Assembly: GCA_036924085.1 (NCBI GenBank)
Contig: JAVGWX010000002.1
Coordinates: 91,537,371-91,601,370 of the forward strand
Length of the DNA: 64,000 nt
Source: Ariolimax columbianus
Lineage: Eukaryota; Mollusca; Gastropoda; Stylommatophora; Arionidae
Direction of reading: 5' to 3'
The position numbers and the translations under genes are program-made. Of the stretch, positions 20,761 through 30,804 are shown in pieces (the stretch's first letter is position 1; each line of letters starts with the position of its first letter). Under the pieces are notes generated by a model. The model did not search any database, was not told the DNA's origin, and saw nothing but the letters and a program-made list of their open reading frames with translations.

Positions 20761-21192
20761 ACATATCTCATGATCAAGGGTTGAGCCTCAACAGTTCGCA
20801 GTGAGGTGGCTGCTCTACTGCTTACGACACCCTGGCCGAGAACTAAGTCTTCTACTAGTGGTTTCACACCTCATCGCCGTATGGGGTGAATATCTAGCAG
20901 CTTCCCGTCCGCTTTGATCAGTGGACGGCATATACCTCTTTCTGCGGTTCGACCGGGTCGGGCCCCAGGTCCCAACCATATCATAGCCTCCCATCGCAGT
21001 GGTGCTGAGATTTTGGGCGGAATTCCGGCTTAGAGTCGTTCGGCCGTAATCCCTCAGATGGTAGCCTCGCACCATTGGCTAATCAGCCAAGCACGTGAAC
21101 CAAGTGTCTGCGACTAGCGATTCCTCTAGAGTTGAGCAGGATTACCGTAGCAACGCCCTGTCATTAGTAGGGTAAAACTGACCCGTCTTCCT
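20761..21192 (-). pseudogene. 28S (LSU) rRNA 3'-end fragment
   Basis: On the minus strand this reads as the last part of eukaryotic 28S rRNA. Blocks in order: TTTTACCCTACTAATGACAG, GTTCACGTGCTTGGCTGATT, AGCCAATGGTGCGAGGCTAC, CATCTGAGGGATTACGGCCG, TAAGCCGGAATTCCGCCC, CTCGGCCAGGGTGTCGTAAG, CAGTAGAGCAGCCACCTCAC and a final CTTGATCATGAGATATGT. The sarcin-ricin loop, normally AGTACGAGAGGAACC, has changed to AACTCTAGAGGAATC, so this is not a working rRNA. The match starts abruptly at 21192 and runs to about the mature 3' end near 20761. A single 5'-truncated fragment far from any rDNA unit indicates a dispersed pseudogene. Confidence 0.93.
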
Positions 21193-21223
21193 TCTTTCTC
21201 TAACGTAAGTCAGATATCTATAT

Positions 21224-21557
21224 GAGCGTATGAGCTGCAGCGGTCAGTGACCCATAGCTGACTACTAGGTTCAGTGAACCAGAGCTGCCAAGACCCTTCT
21301 ACACCTCCACGCGGTGATCATGTATGACAGGTTGCAGGAGAGCGAACTAGATAAGGAGATGGGATCGAAGAGGGAATGCTAACCAAGTAGTAAAAAAATG
21401 CCTGCTGAAGTCAGATGTGTTGGACCGAAAGTTGCAAATATCGCAGTCAAGCTGTAAACTACGACACAACGCATTCAGATCTCTGGGCTACATTCTGATA
21501 TTTAAGCCCTTTTCGGGGTTTAGTAACGGGAGATCGCGAACGAACGAAGCCAAGCCA
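21224..21557 (-). mobile_element. SRE-B copy 4 with target duplication
   Basis: Inverted copy with all main blocks. The flanks are AGATATCTATAT (21212-21223) and AGATACCTATAT (21558-21569), 11 of 12 identical, which look like a target-site duplication. The 5' end (right side) carries the GGCTTGGCTTCGTTCG start seen in copy 7. Confidence 0.85.
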
Positions 21558-21569
21558 AGATACCTATAT

Positions 21570-21798
21570 ACAAATGGATCTCATATTGAGCTGGGTCGAC
21601 TGGAGCGTTGCCAGTAGTGAGCTCTGAAAAGCGAATGTTCTACCCTACCCGAATCAAAAGCTGAGGCTGAGATTATAACCTCATTTACTTCGTGAAAAAC
21701 ATGCGTGAACAGAGCTTGGGGGATAGAGCGGCTTGAAGTAAACCTGTAATACCAATACATTCAAAGTCTTCTCTCTTTTCAAACTATATGTTTTGCAC
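21570..21798. other. Unassigned stretch
   Basis: Nothing recognised. Confidence 0.4.
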
Positions 21799-22216
21799 AG
21801 TTGTTGTTGTATTGAATACACACAATGAGTAGATTTACTGTTTTGTCCGTCCTGAAAATAATGTTAAGTGGCTGTTTGTTGTAGCTTTCCTCACATTCCG
21901 AGCGTGCCGATATAGGCGGGCCAGTGTCCTCCAGGCGGTTGTGCATGCTTGGCTTCATCTGCGTGTCGGTCACTACCACGGGAATCACGTCGATCCCCCA
22001 CCTCGTTAGCCAAGCTGTCATGAAAGCAGCACCGTTTCCAGGGAGGATTACGGGGAAGTCAAGGTGAGGGTCTTGACGAGTATATTTTGCCTGACCCTGA
22101 CTAACATATCTGATCTGAATGTTTTGACTGACCCTGACTTACATATCTGATCTGTATGTTTGGCCTGACCCTGACTAACATATCTGATCTGTATGTTTTG
22201 ACTGACCAGACGTTAG
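21799..22216 (+). mobile_element. SRE-A copy 5
   Basis: Begins GTTGTTGTTGT, then ACACAATGAGTAGATTTACT; full head; about three units of CTGACCCTGACTAACATATC type; ends GACCAGACGTTAGT. A compact, complete-looking member. Confidence 0.85.
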
Positions 22217-22544
22217 TTGTCCTCCCCATGTATTGCGCATTAAGTAACCTCAAATTTAGGTATGATTTCTCTCTTGTAAAACTTGTCTTAATTCACCCCA
22301 AACAAAAGAAATATATATTTTTTAGCACTGAACTTGAGGTGATGTCACAGAATAGTCTACTTTTTCACTGTTGGGGGTGTCATAATCTGCGAGAATAGAC
22401 GAGAATTTCTGCTTCCGCCTATTCCTGCCGTCTTAGCAAGGGCTTTCTTGAATCTCTCAATGTTGGCCCATGATACGGAAAGTAGCAGCTAGTTTCTACA
22501 TCAGAGTGGCATTATCCATGCTGTCAGACGATGTAATAACAACC
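22217..22544. other. Unassigned stretch
   Basis: Nothing recognised. Confidence 0.4.
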
Positions 22545-22845
22545 ATGCTATCTAACCTAAACCCTAAACCTAACTTAACCCGAACCCTAAACCTAACTCA
22601 ACCCGAACCCTAAACATAACTCAACCCGAACCCTAAACCTAACTCAACCCGAACCCTAAACATAACTCAACCCGAACCCTGAACCTAACTTAACCCTGAA
22701 CCTAACTCAACCCGAACCCTAAACCTAACTCAACCTGAACCCTAAACCTAACTCAACCCGAACCATGAACCTAACTCAACCCGAACCCTGAACCTAACTC
22801 AACCCGAACCATAAACCTAAACCTAACCTAACCATAACCGTTCAC
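22545..22845 (+). repeat. Telomere-like 23-bp array
   Basis: About 11-12 units around AACCCGAACCCTAAACCTAA CTC (23 bp). On the other strand these read TTAGG, TTTAGGG and TTCGGG in series. It is a higher-order derivative of telomere-type repeats, not a pure TTAGGG tract. Confidence 0.85.
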
Positions 22846-23059
22846 AAAACTGAATATAACCACCGTTTCTACACTTCTATCCTTATCTACGTCTTTACTT
22901 ATTTATTTAAAATAAAATGATATCGACCTGTCCTCTCCTTAACCCGAAATAAAATGTCCCGCTACAGTCATCAACTGTCAATTACGTACGGTAGAAACAC
23001 AGGGAAACACATAACTCATTCATTATGGTGGACATGCTAATATAAGAGCATTGTATCGT

Positions 23060-24250
23060 CATGAATAGTAATCATATCACTTTCTTCAAAGACTTTCTTC
23101 AAAGCACAACATGTGATCGTCTCATCAGACGGACAGAGCTAATGAAACTGTATAGTATGAGTATCAACGTCAGTAGAACCACTGATGGTGTCACATATGC
23201 CTTTGAAATCTATACGATTGTGACACAGGGGCGTGTGACTTCCCCTCTGCTGTTCAACATCTACATGCACAAAATCATAGCAGGTCAGTCTAATTGAGAC
23301 GTCATAAGTAGAACCGAACTCAGCACACGAATTGCTCTTTGCAGATGATCAGTACCTACTATACGAGGCTGACAATAAACTGCACAATCACATGAACGTG
23401 CTTGCGACTACCTGTGCTAAATACAATATGTGAATTAACGAGATGAAAACAGAAACTATGATGACCAGAACACCTGGACCGCTCAACGTTAAATGATATT
23501 GCTCTTCAACAGGCCCATGAGTTCAAGTATTTGGGCAGTATTTTTTTGGCAGACGGTAGGATCGACAGGGAAATTAAGACCAGGTGTCAGAAAGTATCTG
23601 CGGTGACTTTTCAGCTGTCACCACTGCTTAGGCACCCGAGCATTAATTTGGTAACCAAACAACAGCTGATAAACAGTATATCTACGCCCTCTTTGTGCTA
23701 CCAGTGTCAAATAAGGCCTCTGTCCTGGGCGCATGAGAGCAACATTTCAATGTGTGAAATGAGGTGGTTGAAGAAGATCATTGGTGTTACCAGGAAAGAC
23801 AGAGTGCAAAACGAAGACTTTAAAAGTATGGTCAACATTACATCTTGGACAGAGTATATTTTGAGCCAAAAAATACGTTGATTCGGTCATCTCACGAGAA
23901 TGCACCTTCCACTGATCGCTTACATCGCTGTTAGATTTGGCCTTCAACTCCCACTGATCGCTTACATCGCTGTTAGATTTGGCCTTCAACTCCCACTGAT
24001 CGCTTACATCGCTGTTAGATTTGGCCTTCAACTCCCACTGATCGCTTACATCGCTGTTAGATTTGGCCTTCAACTCCCACTGATCGCTTACATCGCTGTT
24101 AAATTTGGCTTTGGACAAGAGGGAGAAAGTGAGGCAGTGGATAGATGACATTATATTTATTGTGCAGCGACACGAGCTCACATTGGCCGACGCAGCGCAC
24201 TTGGCACAGGACAACCGACTCAAGCTCCCGACGACGCTTGGCGGCATAAG
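23060..24250 (+). pseudogene. L-CYQC LINE RT to C-terminus, copy 2
   Basis: Readable blocks in order: VTQGRVTSPLLFNIYMHKII (about 23216-23280, the QGxxxSPLLFNIYM box), ELLFADDQYLLYEA-like motif C around 23335-23375, then LGSIFLADGRIDREIKTRCQ-like, STPSLCYQCQ and SMCEMRWLKKIIGVTRKD in the frame open at 23531-23881. After a 42-bp array (23909-24117) the C-terminus resumes: RQWIDDIIFIVQRHELTLAD and AAHLAQDNRLKLP, ending near 24250. Several stops and shifts. The family is RTE-like by these motifs; the clade is not certain. Confidence 0.8.
23909..24117 (+). repeat. 42-bp x 5 array inside LINE coding sequence
   Basis: Units start at 23911, 23953, 23995, 24037 and 24079 and translate as PLIAYIAVRFGLQL. 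The unit is 14 codons, so the LINE frame passes through it unbroken. It lies between the HLTRM and RQWIDD parts of the LINE ORF. Confidence 0.9.
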
Positions 24251-24384
24251 TGGACAGAAAACAAACTAATAAATACAGTATGTTAAAGTTACATAATATC
24301 ATATATACGTATTCAAACAGTCGTATCCATAATCACACGATAAAAATCTAAACCATGTACCGGGTTTTGCATAGAACGGCTTAA

Positions 24385-25010
24385 CGGACTTACTTACTTG
24401 TGGTGTCTAAGTGCCACGTGATATAACGTTCATCCAGTGTTCAACGACTTGAATTGCCCTGTCATTCGCCTTCAGAATTTTGCTGCTGTCACATGCTAGG
24501 ACAAATCATCTGATGACCTGGGTCTTATACCGTATCGAAGTCACATGTATCGCCTTCTGAGACAGCCCATCTGATCATGTTGTTCCTACATCGTGATACG
24601 CCAGTTCGAAGTCTATGTATTGTCTTCCAAATTGGGTAGGGTAAGTGATGTCCAGGGGCAGGTTCCTCCGGAAACTCGATCCCTGGGTCCTGTATCATTT
24701 CGTGCCATAATTCAGTGCGACGACATTCAAGTCTTGGTTGTAGAGGGCTTTGTTGGTGTACAGAAACTATGCTTGGATTTGAGTCTTGTGATCTGCTCCT
24801 GATGTCTTAACGTTGTGGTGTCTGTAGGCATTTTCTGTTTCTCTCGTTCAATTTCAGCAGCCACGATTCTTTGGATGGCAGGTGAAGCTGTGCCAATTAT
24901 AGAGTAAATTTTAGCAATTAGCGTGGGTTTTAGGCATCCTGCCTCCCTCGTTTATTGCTATATCAACGAGTTTTGCGTGAACAAAGTTTCTCCAGACTTC
25001 ACAGAATTGG
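24385..25010 (-). pseudogene. L-TGV LINE 3' part, copy 2
   Basis: Reading down: VWRNFVHAKLVDIAINEGGR (the CPVWxNSxHxxxxDxxLNE block of this LINE group), then a degraded stretch, then a tail alignable with 3600-3875 in nucleotides (GGTTCCTCCGGAAACTCGAT at 24661 is the inverse of the LREEPAP codons). Several stops. It directly follows an L-GRP fragment, the same order as at 26850-28395. Confidence 0.65.
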
Positions 25011-25039
25011 AGTTCGAGACATTTGTCATACATGATCTT

Positions 25040-25500
25040 GATGACACATTCCTTAGCATAGCCGCGGGTCCCAACTTCGTCTCCAGCGGACCCTGTCTTG
25101 GGCCACGGAAGTCCAGTGCGTGGTAAGTGTTCCTCTAGAAGCATCTCGGATGTTGCAGCGTACATCAAGGGAGTCTGACCAAAGCATTGGTGGTCTTCTC
25201 CGCGGTCTCTTCTTGCCCCGGGGCTACCAGACTGCTCTCGTTGTGCTCCATCGACCATTGTTTCGTCGTAACATGTGACCTGCTCATCTATGTATTGCCT
25301 TATCTGCATAGATTACCGCATCCTTCACCAGGGACAATCGTCTTTTGTCAGAATCGCGGAGACCTTCCTTACGCTGATTCCAGAGAGTGATTCCGACCAA
25401 ACGTCTCTGTGTCACTCTGTTTTTCCTCTAGTGATTATTTAGTGTCCACGTCTCAGCACCGTAGCACATCGCTGGGAGTACAGTGGAATTGATTTTCTTC
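25040..25500 (-). pseudogene. L-GRP LINE RT C-terminal fragment, copy 1
   Basis: STVLPAMCYGAETWTL (about 25487-25440) is the post-palm thumb motif, then RRLSLVKDAV, AGHMLRRNDGRW and GKKRPRRRPPMLWSD in shifted frames, aligned with 33881-34243. These are the C-terminal landmarks of RTE-like pol proteins. The 5' border is near 25500. Confidence 0.7.
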
Positions 25501-25509
25501 AATTTAGAT

Positions 25510-25931
25510 TTGAATGGTTGTAAGGACAATTTACCCACATGAAAGCTATAACAGTGGGCGCCAAGAATAGAAAAGTTGAAGAGTCCTGCCATAGATAATA
25601 ATACTGAGAGGCAAGTGGCTTTCCTTCCCACATAAGGACAGAAACCAGAGAGATATGCTGGTTGTTTCTCGTCCATGTAATCTTTGGATGAGTGCATGTA
25701 TGGATCTCTGTTTGTCTTGTTCGTCTTGTTTCCTGAGGCGAAGTCGTGGTTCAGTTTTTTTACGACTAATTGTTCAGTGCACATGACATCGGTAAGAATT
25801 TTAAAATAGGTTTTATTTCCAATAAGGGACACGGTCTCAATTTTAAAAGAATCAGAAAACACACGTTTAGTTTGCGAGCCACTCACTGACATTGAACGTT
25901 TCACCACGAAGCCCCACCGTACTACTATCAT
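25510..25931 (-). other. Open frame of about 140 codons, unrecognised
   Basis: The minus frame from 25931 runs continuously into the L-GRP thumb segment. Its first 140 residues (starting MIVVRWGFVVKRSM) match no family I know. Because it lies upstream of an RT fragment and is not an obvious RT domain, it may be captured host sequence or chance. Low-confidence coding. Confidence 0.25.
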
Positions 25932-25949
25932 GAGCTGTTCTGGAGAAGG

Positions 25950-26670
25950 TGGGAGAGAAACATGAGGGTTACGTCAAATATACTGACCAAGATCCAATCT
26001 TTCGTCAGTTCAAATATACTGACCAAACCCCAATTTCTCGTCAGGTGAAAAACACTGACCACAACTCCAATTCTCGTCAGTTCAAATATACTGACTAAAC
26101 CTCTACTTCTCGTCAGATGAAACAACCTGACCAAAACAAAATCTTTCGTCAGTTGAAAGATACTGATGAAGCCTCAAATTCTCGTCAGTTTAAATATACT
26201 GACCAAACCCCCGACTCTCGTCAGATAAAACATGCTGACCAAGATCCCTCCTCTCACCGAGGTCCGGTAAAACATGCTGACCAAACAGCCACCACTCGCC
26301 GAGGTCCGGTAAAACATGCTGACCAAGATCCCACCACACGACGAGGTCCGATAAAACATGCTGACCAAGATCCCACCACACGACGAGGTCCGGTAAAACA
26401 TGCTGACCAAGATCCCACCACACGACGAGGTCCGGTAAAACATGCGGACCTAGATCCCACCTCTCGCCGAGGTCCGGTAAACCATGCTTACCTAGATTCT
26501 ACCTCTCGCCGAGGTCCGGTAAAACATGCTGACCTAGTTCCCACCTCTCGCCGAGGTCCTGTAAAACATGCTGACCTAGTTCCCACCTCTCGCCGAGGTC
26601 CTGTAAAACGTACTGATCCAGATCCCAGCGATCGTATGGTAAAACATACTGACAAATACCCCACCTCACG
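25950..26670. repeat. SRE-A-related minisatellite, 34-42 bp units
   Basis: The first 270 bp are diverged units (AAATATACTGACCAAAC plus CTCGTCAG). From about 26255 the unit is a regular 42 bp beginning GGTCCGGTAAAACATGCTGA, about nine to ten copies. The inverse of the first units (TCAGTATATTTGAACTGACG) matches the SRE-A array and terminus, so this looks like an amplified SRE-A 3' segment in minus orientation. A 229-codon plus frame is open across it because 42 is a multiple of 3. Confidence 0.8.
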
Positions 26671-26849
26671 CACTCTCGCACATGTTCTGTCCCAGAGAAA
26701 CGTCTCATTACACGACGCTCAGGAGAAATTCCAACACAAACATCATCAGGTGCTAATTCAGTACAAACACTACCAACAACAACAACAACAGAAAATGCTC
26801 ATTTAATTTGTTACACTTTCTTGTAATTCGATACTTACTTACTTCCCAT

Positions 26850-27780
26850 GACCAAGCCCGACGTGATACAGTATGCATCCGGCATTCAGCGACATGAATT
26901 GCCTTGTCATTCACGTCCACCATGTGGCACTTATTGCATCTTTCCTGGAGGTTGGGGCAGGTAATCCGGTGGACTGGTTCCGGTATTGCGCCACGGTCAC
27001 ATGTATCATCGTCTGTGTTTCACCTGGTTCCGGTATTGCGCCACGGTCACATGTATCATCGTCTGTGTTTCACCTGGTTCCGGTATTGCGCCACGGTCAC
27101 ATGTATCATCGTCTGTGTTTCACCTGGTTCCGGTATTGCGCCACGGTCACATGTATCATCGTCTGTGTTTCACCTGGTTCCGGTATTGCGCCACGGTCAC
27201 ATGTATCATCGTCTGTGTTTCACCTGGTTTCGGTATTGCGCCACGGTCACATGTATCATCGTCTGTGTTTCACCACCCTTTCATATCCCTCTTGCACCGT
27301 GATACGCCAGCTCGGAGTCTGTTCAGCGACCTTCTTTTTGTGTATCGTAGATGATGTCCGGGGGCAGGTTCCTCCCGAAGTTCCATCTCTGGGGCCTGCA
27401 TTAATGCGTGCTCTCTCTTAATACGGCGACTTTCAGGGTTTGTCTGTATGGGCTGTGTTGGATGTAAATAAAACTATTTCTGGGTTTGAGTCTTGTGCTC
27501 TGTTCCTGATGCCCAAACATTGGGTTCCTTGTGTTGTTCTCCTGTTTTTCTCATTCGATTTCTGCTGCGTCACTTCTGCGAATCTCGGGTGGTGCTATAC
27601 CAATTATGGGGTATAGTTTATCAATGGAGGTGGGTTTTAAACATCCTGATACTATCCGACTCGCCTCATTTATCGCTGTATCAACTAGTTTCCCATGGAC
27701 AGAACTTTTCCAGACTGGCGCAACGTATTCAGCTACAGAAAAACACAAGGCAAGTGTCGTTTTGTCTTCTAGCTATATGT
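26850..27780 (-). pseudogene. L-TGV LINE 3' part, copy 3
   Basis: Reading down from 27780: AEYVAPVWKSSVHGKLVDTA, INEASRIVSGCLKPTSIDKL and YPIIGIAPPEIRR in one open frame (27748-27551). Next are LREEPAPGHH and RLRAGVSRCK near 27385-27300, then the Cys/His tail interrupted by a 50-bp array. The tail's last part lies at 26850-26975. Best of the three L-TGV copies; still frameshifted. Confidence 0.75.
26976..27275 (-). repeat. 50-bp x 6 array in the LINE Cys/His tail
   Basis: Six units (plus strand GGTTCCGGTATTGCGCCACG then GTCACATGTATCATCGTCTG), nearly identical. The single-copy equivalent in L-TGV copy 2 is at about 24530-24590. Because 50 is not a multiple of 3, all three plus frames stay open and show rotating versions of the same peptide. 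Confidence 0.92.
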
Positions 27781-28395
27781 CCAGCCCAGCGGTTTTTTGA
27801 GTGGTTGACGTGCCGTAGGACATCTTTGATCTGTGACATCCTCCAGATGTCGCTATTGTGTAGTTCGCTTTGTCGCTGTTGCCTTTTGTTAGAGACCAGG
27901 TTTTGCTACCATAGCAGAGCACGGGTAGGACTGCCAAGTCTAAGATGTCCGCACGTAAGCTGGTGTCTGTTGCTGTCATGATGGAGTTGAAGGCTGCCCA
28001 GTTCGCCCGTTTTCGTCTGGCGATCTCAGGTTGAATGTTGTTCTCCATATTGAGGAGCCTTCCAGGTAGACATATTCGTCAGCATTCTATATGGACGTTC
28101 CACTCACTAGTATTGGATTGGGCTCTGCGAAACGGTTACGTATAGCTCCGATTTTCCCAGGTTCATAGCTAGACCAGCTTTCCTGCCTTCCGTGTCTAGT
28201 GACCGCAGCATCTCTGTCGCTTCTAGGGGAGTGTCTGTGATGAGGACGATGTCGTCTGCGAATCTACGGTGGTTTAGTCGTCTTCCATCGATTTTGATGC
28301 CGTAGTTATCCTAGTTGCAGTGCCTCATCATTGACTCTTAGCATGCAGAGAATAGGTAAGGTGAGATGGGTCACCTTGCAGTACTCCCTTCTATG
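27781..28395 (-). pseudogene. L-GRP LINE RT fragment, copy 2
   Basis: Reading down: a degraded ISPYLFSAC-type box near 28370, then GIKIDGRRLNH and RRFADDIVLITDTPLEATEM-like motif C (28300-28230; both Asp codons present), the KSEL-like strand, EYVYLE and VLPVLCYGSKTWSLTKGNSD (about 27940-27880). Frames change several times. Confidence 0.72.
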
Positions 28396-28429
28396 TCGCG
28401 AGGTTGACGGATGGAGTGAATGGGTGGAG

Positions 28430-29100
28430 GACGGTGGTGCATCTTTCGTAGAATCTCTTGAGTGTATCTCACACGACATAAAATATTTGCTGTCACGAAC
28501 AAAAACAAATATAGTCCTGCAGTTGATTCCCACCCACTGTGGGATCCTTGGAAACTAGAAAGCAAATGGGACTAGCAAAACGCCGAAAGTGGCTGCACAC
28601 TCGCCATCCTCAGAATTATAAAGACGCAAAGGCAATCAAAATACGAGGGCGGAATGTAGAGACCATCACAAAGAATGCAAGCCAGAAAATGACAGTACAG
28701 TCAAACTTGACAGAAATGGGCAGACAAACATCTTCTGATTCAGAACGGGACATTGCAGAATCAAGGTCTACTTCCACAAAATGGGTCTCAGAGACACCTC
28801 CACGTGCGCTTGCGGAACACACAAGCAAACAGCAGAACATATCCGGCAGGACTGCCTAAATTACGCAGACCAAAAAAAGACAGTATGGCCTGGGATCAGC
28901 GATCATGCTGGAAAAGCTGTGGGGGACTGGCGAAGACCTGAAACGAACAGTCGCCTTGGTGAACCTCACCGGGCTAGAAGCATAGCATCAGTTGATCGTG
29001 AGCCTCACTGGGCTAGAAGCATAGCATCAGTTGATCGTGAGCCTCACTGGGCTAGAATCATAGCATCCTTTTGGAGGGAGAACTACATTCAAGTGAACTG
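28430..29100 (+). pseudogene. L-RNH-type LINE 3' end: RNase H tail and knuckle
   Basis: LQLIPTHCGILGN (about 28516-28554) is the fourth RNase H block; the next codon is a stop where Glu is usual. FRTGH-like sequence and HKMGLRDTSTCACGTHKQT follow, then AEHIRQDCLNYADQKKTVWP, the tail knuckle (CxCG then H-x4-C). Two frameshifts separate the parts. A 39-bp triplication (28945-29070) lies after the knuckle, and an SRE-A array starts directly after the fragment. Confidence 0.8.
28945..29070 (+). repeat. 39-bp tandem repeat x 3 in LINE tail
   Basis: Unit GAGCCTCACTGGGCTAGAAG plus CATAGCATCAGTTGATCGT, giving the peptide REPHWARSIASVD about three times. 13 codons, frame kept. Confidence 0.85.
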
Positions 29101-29114
29101 GAGGTCTTGTTCAA

Positions 29115-29364
29115 TGTGTTCACTTGACCACGACTAACATAGTCAGATCAGTATGATCACCTAAGCACGACTAGCAAAGTCAGATCAGTATGTTCACCTA
29201 ACCACGACTAACATAGTCAGATCAGTATGTTTACCTGACCACGACTAACATAGTCAGATCAGTAGGTTCACCTGACCACGACTAACATAGTTAGATCAGT
29301 ATATTCACCTGACCACGACTAACATAATCAGATTAGTATGTTTTGCCTGACCCGACGTTAGTAT
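29115..29364 (+). repeat. SRE-A-type satellite array without head
   Basis: About six units of CACCTGACCACGACTAACAT AGTCAGATCAGTATGTT (37-38 bp), ending in the SRE-A terminus CCTGACCCGACGTTAGT. Confidence 0.85.
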
Positions 29365-29365
29365 T

Positions 29366-30804
29366 CTTGGCCTAGGTAAATGTAGGAATTCCCGTTTAGG
29401 ATCGGATGTATTTCCTAGCCGCAATTTACATTATGGACAAAAAGTGTTTAGGATCGTTTTGGATAGATCAAAGGGCGAGACCGATAAAGGTGTCGGAGAA
29501 AAAAAAAAACAGGTTTTCGGTCAAATCGATCGTGTATTGACCAGAGATATAAATCGAGCAGAGTAGGGAACAAAGAAACGTACAACTACACAGGTCCAAG
29601 TTTTCATCAATGGACGCTTGCGCCGAATTTAGGAACAAAATGGTATGTTCTACTGTCTCATATAGATGTTAAACAGTGTCTGCAATTTTTATTATTGATT
29701 GGACCTATTCTAAACCAATGAGATTTTGTAGTCTGAACAATGTTTGTCTGACTCTTACACCCAAGATATCACATTTCTTAGACGGCGTTGATAGATGTTT
29801 AACAATTAAATATTTAGAAAAACTACGCTTTTTGGTACAAGATTTGATTTAAACTAAGAGTTCTTCTTCCGGTAAGATGACGACCAAGCAACAGCTGCTC
29901 TCATAGTCTGCGATATTCGTGTGGTTTGTTCGTTCCATTTCATGTGTGGGGCTCGGTGTTGTGTGACGATCATTTTCTAACACGTCCTACGCTATTCACA
30001 GGAAGCCTATGTGTGTAAATTTAATCGGAATTCGGAGATATACGATCTGTTCTTCATGTGTAATAGAATACGCGTTGTTGTATAGGACGTCACTACGGAT
30101 TGCGCACCGTCCTTGGTTGGTGTGCACGACCTGCTTGGAAATTGCGTGCCATGACCGAAAGGTGTAAGGTGTGCTCATGCTTGGCGCCGCATTCCAGTGG
30201 CGCTGAGGTCGGCTAGCTCTTCCCTGGAAGAGTGAAAAGTGAAATTAGTAGCCTGCCGATTAAAGTGAGCTCACAAGCCAACCTCACCTCCTCGGGGTAC
30301 ACACTGGGCAACTAGAACCGTTAGGCTCTAGGCTAACGAGGCAATTGCTCGCCTGTGGGGACGGGCTCCTTCAGGCTACTTGCAGATATTAGCCCACCGC
30401 AGCTTGGAGAGGAGATGGGCGCCGCCGAGTGATTTCATGCCTAAGAATCACACATGAGGACAAAAACGAAATCTATTATACCGGATCGGTCGCAGCCCGG
30501 ACAGACAGAGAGGGTTGGCGTGGGATTTTTGTGTCTTTATGTGTGCCCCAACGACCTGATGGGTTACGGGATGAACTGAACTGAACAGTTCTTTTATGTT
30601 TTTGTTGCTGTTGTTTTCTTAATGGGGGAAGGGGGGGGGGGGCTACAGGAGTAACAATAGAGACAATAAATATTGGTAGAAAACACACTACATTTGATAT
30701 TCATGGAAATGAAGAAAACTTATTGGCGATACATTAATTTCGGTATTTTTGAACTGTTTTTGCTGAAGATTTGATAAATAGAGACGAGGGTGCATAGGAT
30801 AAAT
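29366..30804. other. Long unassigned stretch
   Basis: No coding motif recognised. A G run of about ten lies near 30632. 30190-30470 is GC-richer with no tRNA-like boxes that I could support. If a single-copy host segment exists in this window, this is one of the better places to look. Confidence 0.4.

Noticed and set aside
20815..21075. 86-codon minus frame as a protein
   Set aside because: It is the 28S rRNA fragment translated.
26117..26806. 229-codon frame as a tandem-repeat protein gene
   Set aside because: Lies wholly in a 42-bp minisatellite derived from SRE-A; the frame is open because 42 is a multiple of 3.
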